DNA from: Planctomycetota bacterium
Lineage (GTDB): Bacteria > Planctomycetota > GCA-002687715
Assembly (NCBI GenBank): GCA_002683135.1
Contig: NYSS01000121.1
Coordinates: 1-52,957 of the forward strand
Reading direction: 5' to 3'
Length of the DNA stretch: 52,957 nt
Both the position numbers and the translations under genes were made by a program. Under the pieces are notes generated by a model. That model searched no databases, was not told the DNA's origin, and was given only the letters and a program-made list of their open reading frames with translations. Within the stretch, counting starts at the first letter, position 1; each line of letters begins with the position of its first letter. Shown here one piece after another: positions 38,439-45,891 of this stretch.

Positions 38439-40313
38439 ATGAAGTCCTTCACACACGCCGTCCCCGTGATCTCCCTCATCATCGCAGCAGCGGTGGGGCA
38501 GGATCGCGAGCGCGAGGTCACGTCCTTCGACGGCCATCCTCGAGAGTCCGTAGCGGTAGAAGGTCGCGCCACGTGGCTCCACGATCCGGCGCAGGTCTCT
38601 GGCGGTTGCGGCGCCTTGCGGATCACTCCCTCCCCCGAACGGCGGTTCTACGGGGTCACGGTCCGAGGCCTGAGGGCGGCCCAACCCCGCGCGATCCGAC
38701 TCTCAGTCTTCAATGAGGCGCAGCAGCCGGAGCAGTGGGTGGTCCGCATGCAACGCTTCGAGGCCAACGCCACGAAGCGCAAGGGCCTCGCGTCGGCGAC
38801 CTCGAACCACATGCTGGCCCCAGGATGGAGTGACCTCGAACTCGATCTCACCCATGTCGTGGGCGGACCGGATAAGCGCCAGATTGACATGTCTAACGGG
38901 ATCGGCTCGTTTCGTATCTCCCGGCGCAAGCGTCGCGACGACGATGCCGGACTACGCGTCGATCGGCTCCGATTCGTCGGCGAGGCGAGCCCCGCCACGA
39001 TCCGTCGGCGGCTGGCCGCCGCGCTCAAGTCCGAAGATTTTTTTGAGCGACGCCGCAGCATACGTTCCATCCTGATGCTGCTGCCGGACACCGCCCGCGT
39101 CACCGCGGCGGTCAAGCTGTTGAAGTCGCCGGAGGCGTTACCCAGCACCCGGCGCGCGGCGCGCGATGCGCTCGCCTCTGTGGCCGAGGATTCGGCGGTC
39201 AGCGCCGTGATCGCTGAGTTGGGCCGCGCGCGGGCTCCATTGAGGCTGGAGCTGCTGTGGGCCCTCTCGTCGATGCCCTCCCGCGTGGCGCGCGAGGAGT
39301 CCATAAGACGGGCGTCAGCACCGACGACCGCGACGCCGGACCGGGTCGCCCTGTTGCAAGCAATGGGACGGCGCCACGCGATCGACGTGGCGCCGCTCCT
39401 CAAGCGCATCCCCCCAAAGCGCCCTTGGCCTGAACGGGCCGCCCTGATCAGCGCTCTCCGTACCTGCGCGACGGCTAACGCCATAGACGCCCTCATCGCC
39501 ATCCTCAAGGAACCCGGGTCGGTGCGCGCCGCAGACGACGCCGCTTCCGCACTGACACGCCTGAGCGGCAAGGACCTGGGCCCCTCAGCATCAGCGTGGG
39601 ATGCGTGGTGGAAGGTCAACAGAGACTCTGCCGTCCTCAACGACACCGGCGCGCGGCCGAAGATGGAATACGCCACCTACTACGGCATCCCGGTCCCCAA
39701 CGGACGCGTCGCGTTCGTCATCGACCTGTCCGGGTCGATGAAGGAGCCTGTCAGCGGAGGACGGGCGCAAGAGCACATCAAACGTGCACCCCACCTCCAG
39801 GAGCTCGAAATCAAGAGTCGGCTCGACCTCGCCAAGGAGGAGCTGATCCACGTCGTAAAGGGACTCCAGCCCGAAGCCTGGCTCACGGTTATCGCGTACG
39901 GTGACTCGGCCCAGCCAATCGTCACGACCAAAGGGCTCCAACGGGTGACCAAGTCGCTCCAGGACAAGCTCAGCCGTCGTGTCCGCGCCTTGTCTCCATC
40001 GGGCAAAACGAACATCCACGACGGGCTGTTCCGCGCGTTTCACCCCGATCGCAAGCCGTCGAAATCGGACGTGGCAAGAGGCCCAGATACCGTGTTCCTG
40101 CTGACGGACGGCAACCCCTCCACTGGCACCCACACCAGCCGCATCGAGTTGCGGGACGCGGTACTCCAATGGAACCTGGGGCGTATGATCCGCATCCACT
40201 CAGTGAACGTCGGTGCCTCACAGAGTCGTTGGTTGCGACAACTCGCGGCCGCCACCGACGGTCAGTTCCTCGACCTCACGTCCGATCCGGATCGGAGCGA
40301 CCAGGGGCGATAG
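38439..40313 (+). CDS. Secreted HEAT-repeat and VWA-domain protein
   Basis: A 624-residue exported protein with signal MKSFTHAVPVISLIIAAAVG and Q. A beta-rich region (about 30-190) is followed by HEAT-like repeats (about 190-390: STRRAARDALASVAEDSAVS and so on) and a C-terminal VWA domain with an intact MIDAS, VAFVIDLSGSM (D429), plus the later TDGNPSTG metal-site Asp. VWA domains with MIDAS bind a metal-coordinated partner. HEAT-VWA secreted proteins of this form are frequent in Planctomycetota; no role is known. It has GGAG close to the ATG at 38439. Confidence 0.85.
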   Translation: MKSFTHAVPVISLIIAAAVGQDREREVTSFDGHPRESVAVEGRATWLHDPAQVSGGCGALRITPSPERRFYGVTVRGLRAAQPRAIRLSVFNEAQQPEQWVVRMQRFEANATKRKGLASATSNHMLAPGWSDLELDLTHVVGGPDKRQIDMSNGIGSFRISRRKRRDDDAGLRVDRLRFVGEASPATIRRRLAAALKSEDFFERRRSIRSILMLLPDTARVTAAVKLLKSPEALPSTRRAARDALASVAEDSAVSAVIAELGRARAPLRLELLWALSSMPSRVAREESIRRASAPTTATPDRVALLQAMGRRHAIDVAPLLKRIPPKRPWPERAALISALRTCATANAIDALIAILKEPGSVRAADDAASALTRLSGKDLGPSASAWDAWWKVNRDSAVLNDTGARPKMEYATYYGIPVPNGRVAFVIDLSGSMKEPVSGGRAQEHIKRAPHLQELEIKSRLDLAKEELIHVVKGLQPEAWLTVIAYGDSAQPIVTTKGLQRVTKSLQDKLSRRVRALSPSGKTNIHDGLFRAFHPDRKPSKSDVARGPDTVFLLTDGNPSTGTHTSRIELRDAVLQWNLGRMIRIHSVNVGASQSRWLRQLAAATDGQFLDLTSDPDRSDQGR

Positions 40314-40327
40314 AACGGGAGAACGCC

Positions 40328-40846
40328 TTGAGCGAAGACCACGAACACGACCCAGAGAGCCTCATTATCAGACCGGCCCGGCCCGACGACGCTGGGGGAT
40401 ACCTGCAGCTCGTCGACGCGCTCGCGACCTTCGAGAAGCTGCCACCGCCTGACGCCGACGCAAAGACGCGGTTGATCGATCACCTGTTCGGCAACCGGCC
40501 AAAGTACGGCCTGCTCGTCGCCGAAGACTCCACCAGAGACGATCAGATCGTCGGCTACGCGGCACACTTTCAGGCATATTCAACTTTCCTCGCGAGGCCC
40601 ACCTTCTATCTGGAAGACCTGTTCGTCCTGCCCGAATACCGCCACACCGGACTCGGACACCGCCTGATGGTCTCGTGCGCCAAGACCGCTGTCGCGGAGG
40701 GCTGCGGTCGCATGGACTTCCTGGTCCTCGACTGGAACAAGCTGGCGCTCGAATTTTACGAACAGCACGGGGTGCCCTGCCGTCGCGAGTGGCTCCTCCA
40801 CCGACTCCAGGGTGACGAGCTGCGCAGCGTCGCAGGGATGGAGTGA
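40328..40846 (+). CDS. GNAT acetyltransferase, SSAT-like (diamine/polyamine type)
   Basis: A 172-residue GNAT enzyme. Typical spermidine/diamine N-acetyltransferase blocks are LIIRPARPDD, ALATFEKLP, YSTFLARPTFYLEDLFVLPE, YRHTGLGHRLM (acetyl-CoA loop) and DWNKLALEFYEQHG. The substrate is inferred by this similarity and could be another small amine. The start is the TTG at 40328, with GGGAG 6 nt upstream, 14 bp after the HEAT-VWA gene. Its stop overlaps the sulfatase start (TGATG), so the two are translationally coupled. Confidence 0.85.
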   Translation: MSEDHEHDPESLIIRPARPDDAGGYLQLVDALATFEKLPPPDADAKTRLIDHLFGNRPKYGLLVAEDSTRDDQIVGYAAHFQAYSTFLARPTFYLEDLFVLPEYRHTGLGHRLMVSCAKTAVAEGCGRMDFLVLDWNKLALEFYEQHGVPCRREWLLHRLQGDELRSVAGME

Positions 40847-42297
40847 TGGCGCGGCTCTTCCTGATCATGATCGGGGCCGTGGCCGTGGCCTACGGCCAAG
40901 ACAAATCGCCACCGAACGTCTTGTGGATCTGGGCCGAGGACATGTCGCCGCTGACGGGGGCCTACGGGACGAACATCGAGACCCCCCACCTGGACCGAAT
41001 GGCCCGAGAGGGCGTCCTCTTCGAGCGGGCGTTCACTCCCACACCGGTCTGCTCGACCTGCCGCTCATCAATGATGGTGGGCGCGTACGCCACGACATTC
41101 GGGCTCCACAACCACCGCAGTTCCCGCACCAAGGCGTCGCGGATCCACCTCCCCGAAGGGGTACGAACGCTCCCCGAGTTGATGCGCAAAGCGGGCTATT
41201 ACACGTTCAATCTCGGCGGCAAACACGACTACAACTTCGCTCACGACAAGAAGGCCATGTTCGACTCACCGGACGGGCGCGGGTTCTACCGTCCCAAGAA
41301 GGCGATGCCCTGGCGCGACCGAGGGGATGGACAAGCGTTCTTCGGGATCATCCAGGTCCAAGGGGGCAAGGAACGGCGCAAACCTCCCCAACCCACACCC
41401 CTCGATGCGGTTCGGCTGCCAGCCTACTACCCCGACGTCCCGACACTGCGGCGCTTCTTCGCGTACCAGTACGACTGCGCGCGTGTCACTGATGCCGACG
41501 TCGGCGCGATCCTCTCCGAACTGGAGAAGGACGGGCTCGCCGACAACACGCTGGTGGTGTTTCATGGCGACCACGGGATGCGCTGCCTACGCGACAAGCA
41601 GTTCTGCTACGACGGCGGGCTCCACGTGCCGATGATCGCTCGCTGGCCCGCGCGCCAAGACCTGCTGCCACGAGGGACCCGGCGCGCGGAGATCGTCGCC
41701 GTCATCGACCTCGTCGCCACCACGCTCGATGCGGCGGGCATCCCGATCCCGGACTGGATGGAGTGTCGTCCTCTGCTCGGCGAAGGCTACAGCCCTCGTG
41801 ACCACGTTGTCGGGGTACGCGATCGCTGCGACTTCACGATCGACCGCATCCGCACCGTGCGCACCGATCGGTATCGCTACGTGCGAAACGGGCTGACCGA
41901 CCGCCCGTACACCCAGCCGACCTACAAGGACGGGGGCGGCGGCGTGTTCGCGTACGTGAAGGTGATGAAACAGCTATACGCCGAGGGCAAGCTCAACCCT
42001 CGTCAGGCCTGGTTCATGGCTCCTCACCGTCCCGCCGAGGAGCTGTATGACCACGCCACGGACCCGGACGAGACGGTCAATCTGGCCGGCGACCCGAAGC
42101 ACCGCGCAGAGCTGACACGGCACCGCGGGCTCCTTGACGCGTGGATCACGAAGACGGGAGACCAAGGCCAGCGCGGCGAAGATGACGCTGGCCTGCTCGC
42201 GGTCCTCCGCCAATGGCGAGATCGCTGCGTCAATCCCGAATACGACGCGCTCAAGAAGAAGCACCCCGAACTCTCGGGCCCGAAGCCTGGGCGCTGA
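40846..42297 (+). CDS. Exported sulfatase with altered active-site motif
   Basis: A 483-residue arylsulfatase-family protein, signal MARLFLIMIGAVAVAYGQ. Metal-binding residues are seen in VLWIWAEDMS and VFHGDHGM, with further family motifs GKHDYNF and GGLHVPMIARWP. The formylglycine motif, normally C-x-P-x-R or S-x-P-x-R, reads C69-S-T-C72-R73: nucleophile Cys and Arg remain but Pro is Thr and a second Cys is present. Formylglycine modification by the usual enzyme may therefore be inefficient. It starts inside the GNAT stop. Sulfatases of this class act on sulfated polysaccharides or small sulfate esters; the substrate cannot be read. Confidence 0.87.
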   Translation: MARLFLIMIGAVAVAYGQDKSPPNVLWIWAEDMSPLTGAYGTNIETPHLDRMAREGVLFERAFTPTPVCSTCRSSMMVGAYATTFGLHNHRSSRTKASRIHLPEGVRTLPELMRKAGYYTFNLGGKHDYNFAHDKKAMFDSPDGRGFYRPKKAMPWRDRGDGQAFFGIIQVQGGKERRKPPQPTPLDAVRLPAYYPDVPTLRRFFAYQYDCARVTDADVGAILSELEKDGLADNTLVVFHGDHGMRCLRDKQFCYDGGLHVPMIARWPARQDLLPRGTRRAEIVAVIDLVATTLDAAGIPIPDWMECRPLLGEGYSPRDHVVGVRDRCDFTIDRIRTVRTDRYRYVRNGLTDRPYTQPTYKDGGGGVFAYVKVMKQLYAEGKLNPRQAWFMAPHRPAEELYDHATDPDETVNLAGDPKHRAELTRHRGLLDAWITKTGDQGQRGEDDAGLLAVLRQWRDRCVNPEYDALKKKHPELSGPKPGR

Positions 42298-42323
42298 GCG
42301 CGCGGCGACCGCCGGGCGCGCGC
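42298..42323 (+). terminator. Strong GC hairpin after the sulfatase gene, on the far side of the tRNA
   Basis: GCGCGC (42298-42303) pairs with GCGCGC (42318-42323), with GGC/GCC (304-306 with 311-313 of the same block) closing a 4-nt loop and a 4-nt bulge. It starts directly after the sulfatase stop and ends 10 bp before the tRNA 3' end. The following T-run is only CTTT, so it is a probable but not perfect terminator in either direction. Confidence 0.4.
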
Positions 42324-42333
42324 GGGGCTTTAG

Positions 42334-42407
42334 TGCTCACGGTGGGATTCGAACCCACACTGGGGGCATTTTAAGTGCCCTGCCTCTGCCAGTTGGGCTA
42401 CGTGAGC
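42334..42407 (-). tRNA. tRNA with anticodon UAA (leucine codon) but class I-type short variable loop
   Basis: A full 74-nt cloverleaf. The acceptor stem is GCTCACG/CGTGAGC with discriminator A. The D arm has stem GCC/GGC and an 11-nt loop CAACTGGCAGA, very like bacterial tRNA-Leu. The anticodon stem is GGGCA/TGCCC with loop CTTAAAA, so the anticodon is UAA. The variable loop is only CCAGT (5 nt) and the T arm GTGGG-TTCGAAT-CCCAC is canonical. Bacterial tRNA-Leu is normally class II, with a long variable arm; this one lacks it. CCA is not encoded (CTA follows). Strong hairpins flank it on both sides. Confidence 0.85.
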
Positions 42408-42409
42408 GG

Positions 42410-42426
42410 CGCTGCGCGACGCAGCG
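42410..42426 (-). other. Perfect 7-bp hairpin upstream of the tRNA
   Basis: CGCTGCG (42410-42416) and CGCAGCG (42420-42426) are perfect arms with a 3-nt loop. It sits between the end of the gluzincin-like gene (42435) and the tRNA 5' end (42407), 2 bp from the tRNA. It could end the upstream transcript or mark processing of a shared transcript. Confidence 0.45.
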
Positions 42427-42434
42427 GGGTCATC

Positions 42435-43709
42435 CTATCCCCTGCGTCGCTTTGGCGGTCTCGTCTTGGAAACCCACCGCTTCCAATTCCGTTCGAACAC
42501 GACCATGTTCACTCCGTAAGCACGGAGGAAGGCGCGCTGCTGAACCTCGAGGAGGGACTCGTCCTCCGATTTGCTCTTCATCTCATCCATGAACGTGCGG
42601 AACCGGTCCTTACCCATCCCGATCATGTAATTGACCATGCTCCAGGCCTGTACGTGAGCGCGGGGAGGTAACTCCTGGTAGTGAGTACTCATGCCGAGCT
42701 TGGTGATCGACTGTTGATCCCCCGCGCGCACCAACGCCTTGGCTTCGCGCCACCAATCCCGTCGGGCACCACCCTCGTCCCACTTCCAGCCCGCCTGATG
42801 GGCGCTATCCGCTGCCCCGAGGAGGATGTAGGTGCTCCGAACCTCCTTGTTACGACGCGCGAAGTGATGCGCGATTCCATTTGGGACCCACGCCGGCAGG
42901 TAGTGGTAGAACGCGCGATACTGGTAGACCAGATCGTGGGCGACGATGTGGTCGAAGCGCGCGAGGAACTCCCCATGCTTGAGCTCGCCGGCATGGAAGG
43001 CGCCGATAATCACCTCCGTCTCCCCGTGCCACCAGTAGCTCGCGTGCTGGCCCGCGGCGCCGAAGAAATGACGCCCGAATTCCCGGTAGGGCTCATCCTT
43101 CGGAAAGACATAGAGTTCGCTTCGCCCCTTCGAACCGAAGTGCCCGGCGAGGCGAGCGGGGCGGTGCGACGCCTCCTTCGCGTCCAGACACAGAAGTTCA
43201 CGCCACATCTGCTCGAGGCGTAGGTATCGCAATCCCAATGCGTGCGCGACCTGCGCGGGGGTCAACTTCTTCTTCAGCTTCTGGGTGAAATGGCCCTGCA
43301 GCCAACCACGTTCTTCCGCCGAGAACGCCTTGGCAGGCATGGACTTCAAGCTGAAGACGAGCACCGCGTTCGGCGTAGCTATGACGATCGGCTCGAGCTC
43401 GTATTCCTTGGCACCCCACGCGAGGACCTTGGGCACCTCCTGCTTGAGGAGAGCGCGCGGAGGGATGGGGACGCGGCTGTCTTCGGGAGCAAGCTGGCCC
43501 GCGTTCGCCCAGTACGTGCTCCAGATCGGAGCGGAGATGACGAGCCCGGCGTCATTGCGTACGACAGGCTCAGGCTTCCACGACGCGGCCAGAGGCATGT
43601 GCGCACCGGGGTCACCATCCACATTCAGGTGCTTCGGCTGCGCGGTGCCCGGGAGCGCAGCAAGCGCAAACAGCAGTCCGACGAAGCAGATCCGAGGCAA
43701 GTCCTTCAT
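42435..43709 (-). CDS. Secreted gluzincin-like protein with lost catalytic residues
   Basis: A 424-residue exported protein with signal MKDLPRICFVGLLFALAALP and GTAQ. The region FDHIVAHDLVYQYRAFYHYL, then PAWVPNGIAHHFARR, matches the layout of DUF1570/gluzincin peptidases (HExxH ... G-x-A-E). Here HExxH is HDLVY and the downstream Glu is His (NGIAHH), so zinc proteolysis looks lost. The long remainder is helical, with no other motif known to me. GGGAGG directly abuts the ATG at 43709; a TTG three codons later is a possible alternative start. It lies just upstream of the tRNA. Confidence 0.75.
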   Translation of the reverse strand: MKDLPRICFVGLLFALAALPGTAQPKHLNVDGDPGAHMPLAASWKPEPVVRNDAGLVISAPIWSTYWANAGQLAPEDSRVPIPPRALLKQEVPKVLAWGAKEYELEPIVIATPNAVLVFSLKSMPAKAFSAEERGWLQGHFTQKLKKKLTPAQVAHALGLRYLRLEQMWRELLCLDAKEASHRPARLAGHFGSKGRSELYVFPKDEPYREFGRHFFGAAGQHASYWWHGETEVIIGAFHAGELKHGEFLARFDHIVAHDLVYQYRAFYHYLPAWVPNGIAHHFARRNKEVRSTYILLGAADSAHQAGWKWDEGGARRDWWREAKALVRAGDQQSITKLGMSTHYQELPPRAHVQAWSMVNYMIGMGKDRFRTFMDEMKSKSEDESLLEVQQRAFLRAYGVNMVVFERNWKRWVSKTRPPKRRRG

Positions 43710-43751
43710 CCTCCCAATCAGGCGCGGGCGAGGCCTTCCCCACCCACGCGA

Positions 43752-43783
43752 ACAGGGCGGCAACCCTGAGGGCGCCGCCCTGT
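43752..43783 (-). terminator. Strong inverted repeat, probable terminator of the low-complexity secreted protein gene
   Basis: ACAGGGCGGC (43752-43761) and GCCGCCCTGT (43774-43783) are perfect 10-bp arms with a 12-nt loop. It lies 44 bp past the stop of the upstream gene (ending at 43827) and 43 bp before the next gene start. Only a short TT follows on the minus strand, so termination may need Rho. Confidence 0.55.
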
Positions 43784-43826
43784 GTCCACCAGGTCTCAGC
43801 GTGAGATCACGAGAGCGGGAAGAAGC

Positions 43827-44849
43827 CTACTTGGCCACGCCCGCGCCGCGCTGCAAACGAACCAGGATCGCTTCCTGCAGGTCCAGGCTCTTGCGCTCCT
43901 TCTTATAAGCCGCGATCGCCGCCTTGATGTTCTGCTGGATCTTCCCGGTCACCGGGTCGACCAACACGGTCTCGTGCCGACGAATTTCATCGTCGACCCA
44001 GGCGCGGCGCGCGATGACCGCGCCCATGGAAGTCACCGCGCCGTCCAATGGCTTGGCGAAGTCCGCATCGAAGACCTTCTGGAAAGACCGGGTGAAGGGC
44101 TTGAAGCTGGACGCCTTGGTGACCGCCGCGACCTTCTCGCCATTCGCATTGAAGACCATGAAGGTCGCCTGCTTCAGTGACTTGCGCACCTTCGGGTTCT
44201 TGATGGTACGGACGTCCACACGGAACAGGTTGAAGTAGTGTGACGCGCTGATGAACTTCTTGTCACCCGAGACCTTCGCCAGGGTCTTCAGGTCGCCCTT
44301 GTCCGACGGGTCGTACACAAAGACGATGGTCGGAAGCGGCTTCATCTTCCAGCTGTTCTTGGCGTCGCGAGAGGCGACCGACTCCTCGACAGTCAGCTCG
44401 CGACCGTCGTAGCCTTCGGCCCCGCCTCGAGGAAGGAAAGTGCCTTCCCACGGAAGCGTCACTGCGCCGATCCAGAAGCTCTGCTCCGAGCTCATGCGGA
44501 CCTTCTTGCCGCCCCGGTAAGGGCCGCGACTACCGCGTCCGGCACCTGCTCCGCGGGGCGTCACGCCACCTCGGGCAGAGGCTGGCGTGGTCCCGCCTGC
44601 CGGCGAACCCGGGGTCACACCACCACCCGGAGTTGCGGTGGGAGTCGAAACCGGGGTACCGGTCAGACCAGACCCCGCGGGGGAAGCCGGTGCCGGTGCC
44701 GGTGCCGGTGGAGGCGGGCAACCGCCGTATCCGCTACCGCCGCTACCACCGCCGCCGCCAGCCGCGCCGCCGCCGCTACCGCGCCCCTGAGCGGGCAACA
44801 CCAGTGCGAGGCCGAGGACGGCCATGACGAACAAGAGGTTCTTCCTCAT
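43827..44849 (-). CDS. Secreted protein with Gly/Pro/Ala-rich linker and a thioredoxin-like C-terminal region
   Basis: A 340-residue exported protein, signal MRKNLLFVMAVLGLALVLPA and Q. Residues about 22-112 are low complexity (RGSGGGAAGGGGGSGGSGYG, PPPPAPAPAPASPAG and Thr/Pro-rich parts), a flexible linker. The C-terminal ~220 residues look like a globular alpha/beta domain, with PTIVFVYDPSDKGDLKTLAK, YFNLFRVDVRTIKNPKV and QATFMVFNANGEKVAAVTKA recalling a thioredoxin-type fold without a CxxC. No function can be given. AAGGAG lies 7 nt before the ATG and an inverted repeat occurs in the leader. Confidence 0.75.
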   Translation of the reverse strand: MRKNLLFVMAVLGLALVLPAQGRGSGGGAAGGGGGSGGSGYGGCPPPPAPAPAPASPAGSGLTGTPVSTPTATPGGGVTPGSPAGGTTPASARGGVTPRGAGAGRGSRGPYRGGKKVRMSSEQSFWIGAVTLPWEGTFLPRGGAEGYDGRELTVEESVASRDAKNSWKMKPLPTIVFVYDPSDKGDLKTLAKVSGDKKFISASHYFNLFRVDVRTIKNPKVRKSLKQATFMVFNANGEKVAAVTKASSFKPFTRSFQKVFDADFAKPLDGAVTSMGAVIARRAWVDDEIRRHETVLVDPVTGKIQQNIKAAIAAYKKERKSLDLQEAILVRLQRGAGVAK

Positions 44850-44886
44850 TGTCTTCTCCTTGCGTTTAAGCGGTCGGAGCTTTGCT

Positions 44887-44909
44887 GCCTCGCATCAAGA
44901 TGCTGAGGC
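44887..44909. promoter_or_regulatory. 10-bp inverted repeat in the leader of the low-complexity secreted protein gene
   Basis: GCCTCGCATC (44887-44896) and GATGC-T-GAGGC (44899-44909) form arms of ten pairs with one bulged T around a central AA. It sits 38 bp upstream of the ATG at 44849. It could be an operator site or, in the mRNA, a hairpin. The remaining gap 44910-44984 holds a CATACT box but no good -35. Confidence 0.4.
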
Positions 44910-44984
44910 GACCACCGAGACCAGTATGACATAGGCTCCGGGCCCCAGGGAACAGCAGCTCCATCCCTTTGCCGTGACAGTTAC

Positions 44985-45890
44985 TTACGCTCCGCGCCGG
45001 AACAGGCCGAGAACCACGTAGCGGCCGATGCGGGGATTCTCTTTCAGCCGACGAACGCAGTAGGCGTGCCAGTCCCGGCCATACGGAACGTAGACCCGCA
45101 ATCGGTGGCCTTCGGACACGAGTTGGGCGCGGATGCCCTCCGTTACACCGAGCAGCATCTGAAACTCGTAGCGGTCGTTCGCCAGTCCACGCTCAGCAAC
45201 GACGGCGCGGCCAGCCTCCACGAGAGCCGGGTCGTGCGTCGCGATGCCGACGTAGGAGCCCGCCGCGAACATCGCGTCGAGCACGCTCCGGTAATTGACG
45301 CGGATCTCCTCGGCGTCCTTGAAGGCCACCTCCTCCGGCTCCACGTAGATCCCCTTGCACAAGCGATAGGACGGCGTCAGCCCAGCCAGGGCCTCCACGT
45401 CGGCCCCCGTCCGCCTCAGGTAGGCCTGGAGCACCAACCCCACGTTGTCGAGGCCCTCCTGTCGCAAGCGCGCGTAGATACGCAGAGTCGCGTCCGTGCA
45501 GCCGCTGTCCTCCATGTCGATGCGCACAAAGTTCCCGAGGGTGGAAGCGTGGGTCACGAGTTGATGAACGCGCCCGTAGGCCTCCTCCTCATCCAGCAGC
45601 AAGCCAAACGCGGTCAGCTTGATGGATATGTTGGCGTCGAGGCCGTCCGCGTGGATGCGGTCCAGGACCGCGCGATACTCCGTGAGGGCCGCGTCCGCCT
45701 GGGCCGACTCCTTCACGAACTCACCCAGCAGATCGAATGTGGCGCAGCAGCCCCGAGACGCGAGGTCGTTCACCGCGGTGACGGCGTCATCGAGAGCCTC
45801 GCCAGCCACGTAGCGCCACGCGACGCGACGCACCATGAACTTCGGAATGAACCCGATGGAGGCAGCGATCAAGCGGTCGAGGAGCGCCAA
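44985..45890 (-). CDS. Proline dehydrogenase (stand-alone PRODH)
   Basis: Oxidises proline to pyrroline-5-carboxylate, passing electrons through FAD to quinone. The 301-residue length matches single-domain bacterial PRODH. Family motifs include DLLGEFVKE, ISIKLTAFGL, VRIDMEDSGCTDATLRIY, GLVLQAYLRRT, RLCKGIYVEPEEVAF, GIATHDPALV, EFQMLLGV and the C-terminal LRVYVPYGRDWHAYCVRRLK with FAD-binding residues. The start is a TTG at 45890 with AGGAAGG 5 nt upstream; the stop of thioredoxin reductase is 1 nt away, so the two genes are closely linked. P5C dehydrogenase is not in the window. Confidence 0.92.
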   Translation of the reverse strand: MALLDRLIAASIGFIPKFMVRRVAWRYVAGEALDDAVTAVNDLASRGCCATFDLLGEFVKESAQADAALTEYRAVLDRIHADGLDANISIKLTAFGLLLDEEEAYGRVHQLVTHASTLGNFVRIDMEDSGCTDATLRIYARLRQEGLDNVGLVLQAYLRRTGADVEALAGLTPSYRLCKGIYVEPEEVAFKDAEEIRVNYRSVLDAMFAAGSYVGIATHDPALVEAGRAVVAERGLANDRYEFQMLLGVTEGIRAQLVSEGHRLRVYVPYGRDWHAYCVRRLKENPRIGRYVVLGLFRRGA

Positions 45891-45891
45891 A

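Noticed and set aside
38051-38626. N-terminal 192 codons of the binding-like protein frame
   Set aside because: They are antisense to the small helical gene and the HEAT-VWA gene; a signal peptide begins only at the GTG at 38050.
42334-42407. tRNA as a pseudogene or as tRNA-Lys
   Set aside because: All stems pair perfectly and the T loop is canonical; U33 fixes the anticodon as UAA, not UUU.
44530-44800. Repeat array that might be CRISPR-like
   Set aside because: The repeats are short in-frame Gly/Pro/Ala codon runs in a coding region, with no regular spacers and no cas genes.
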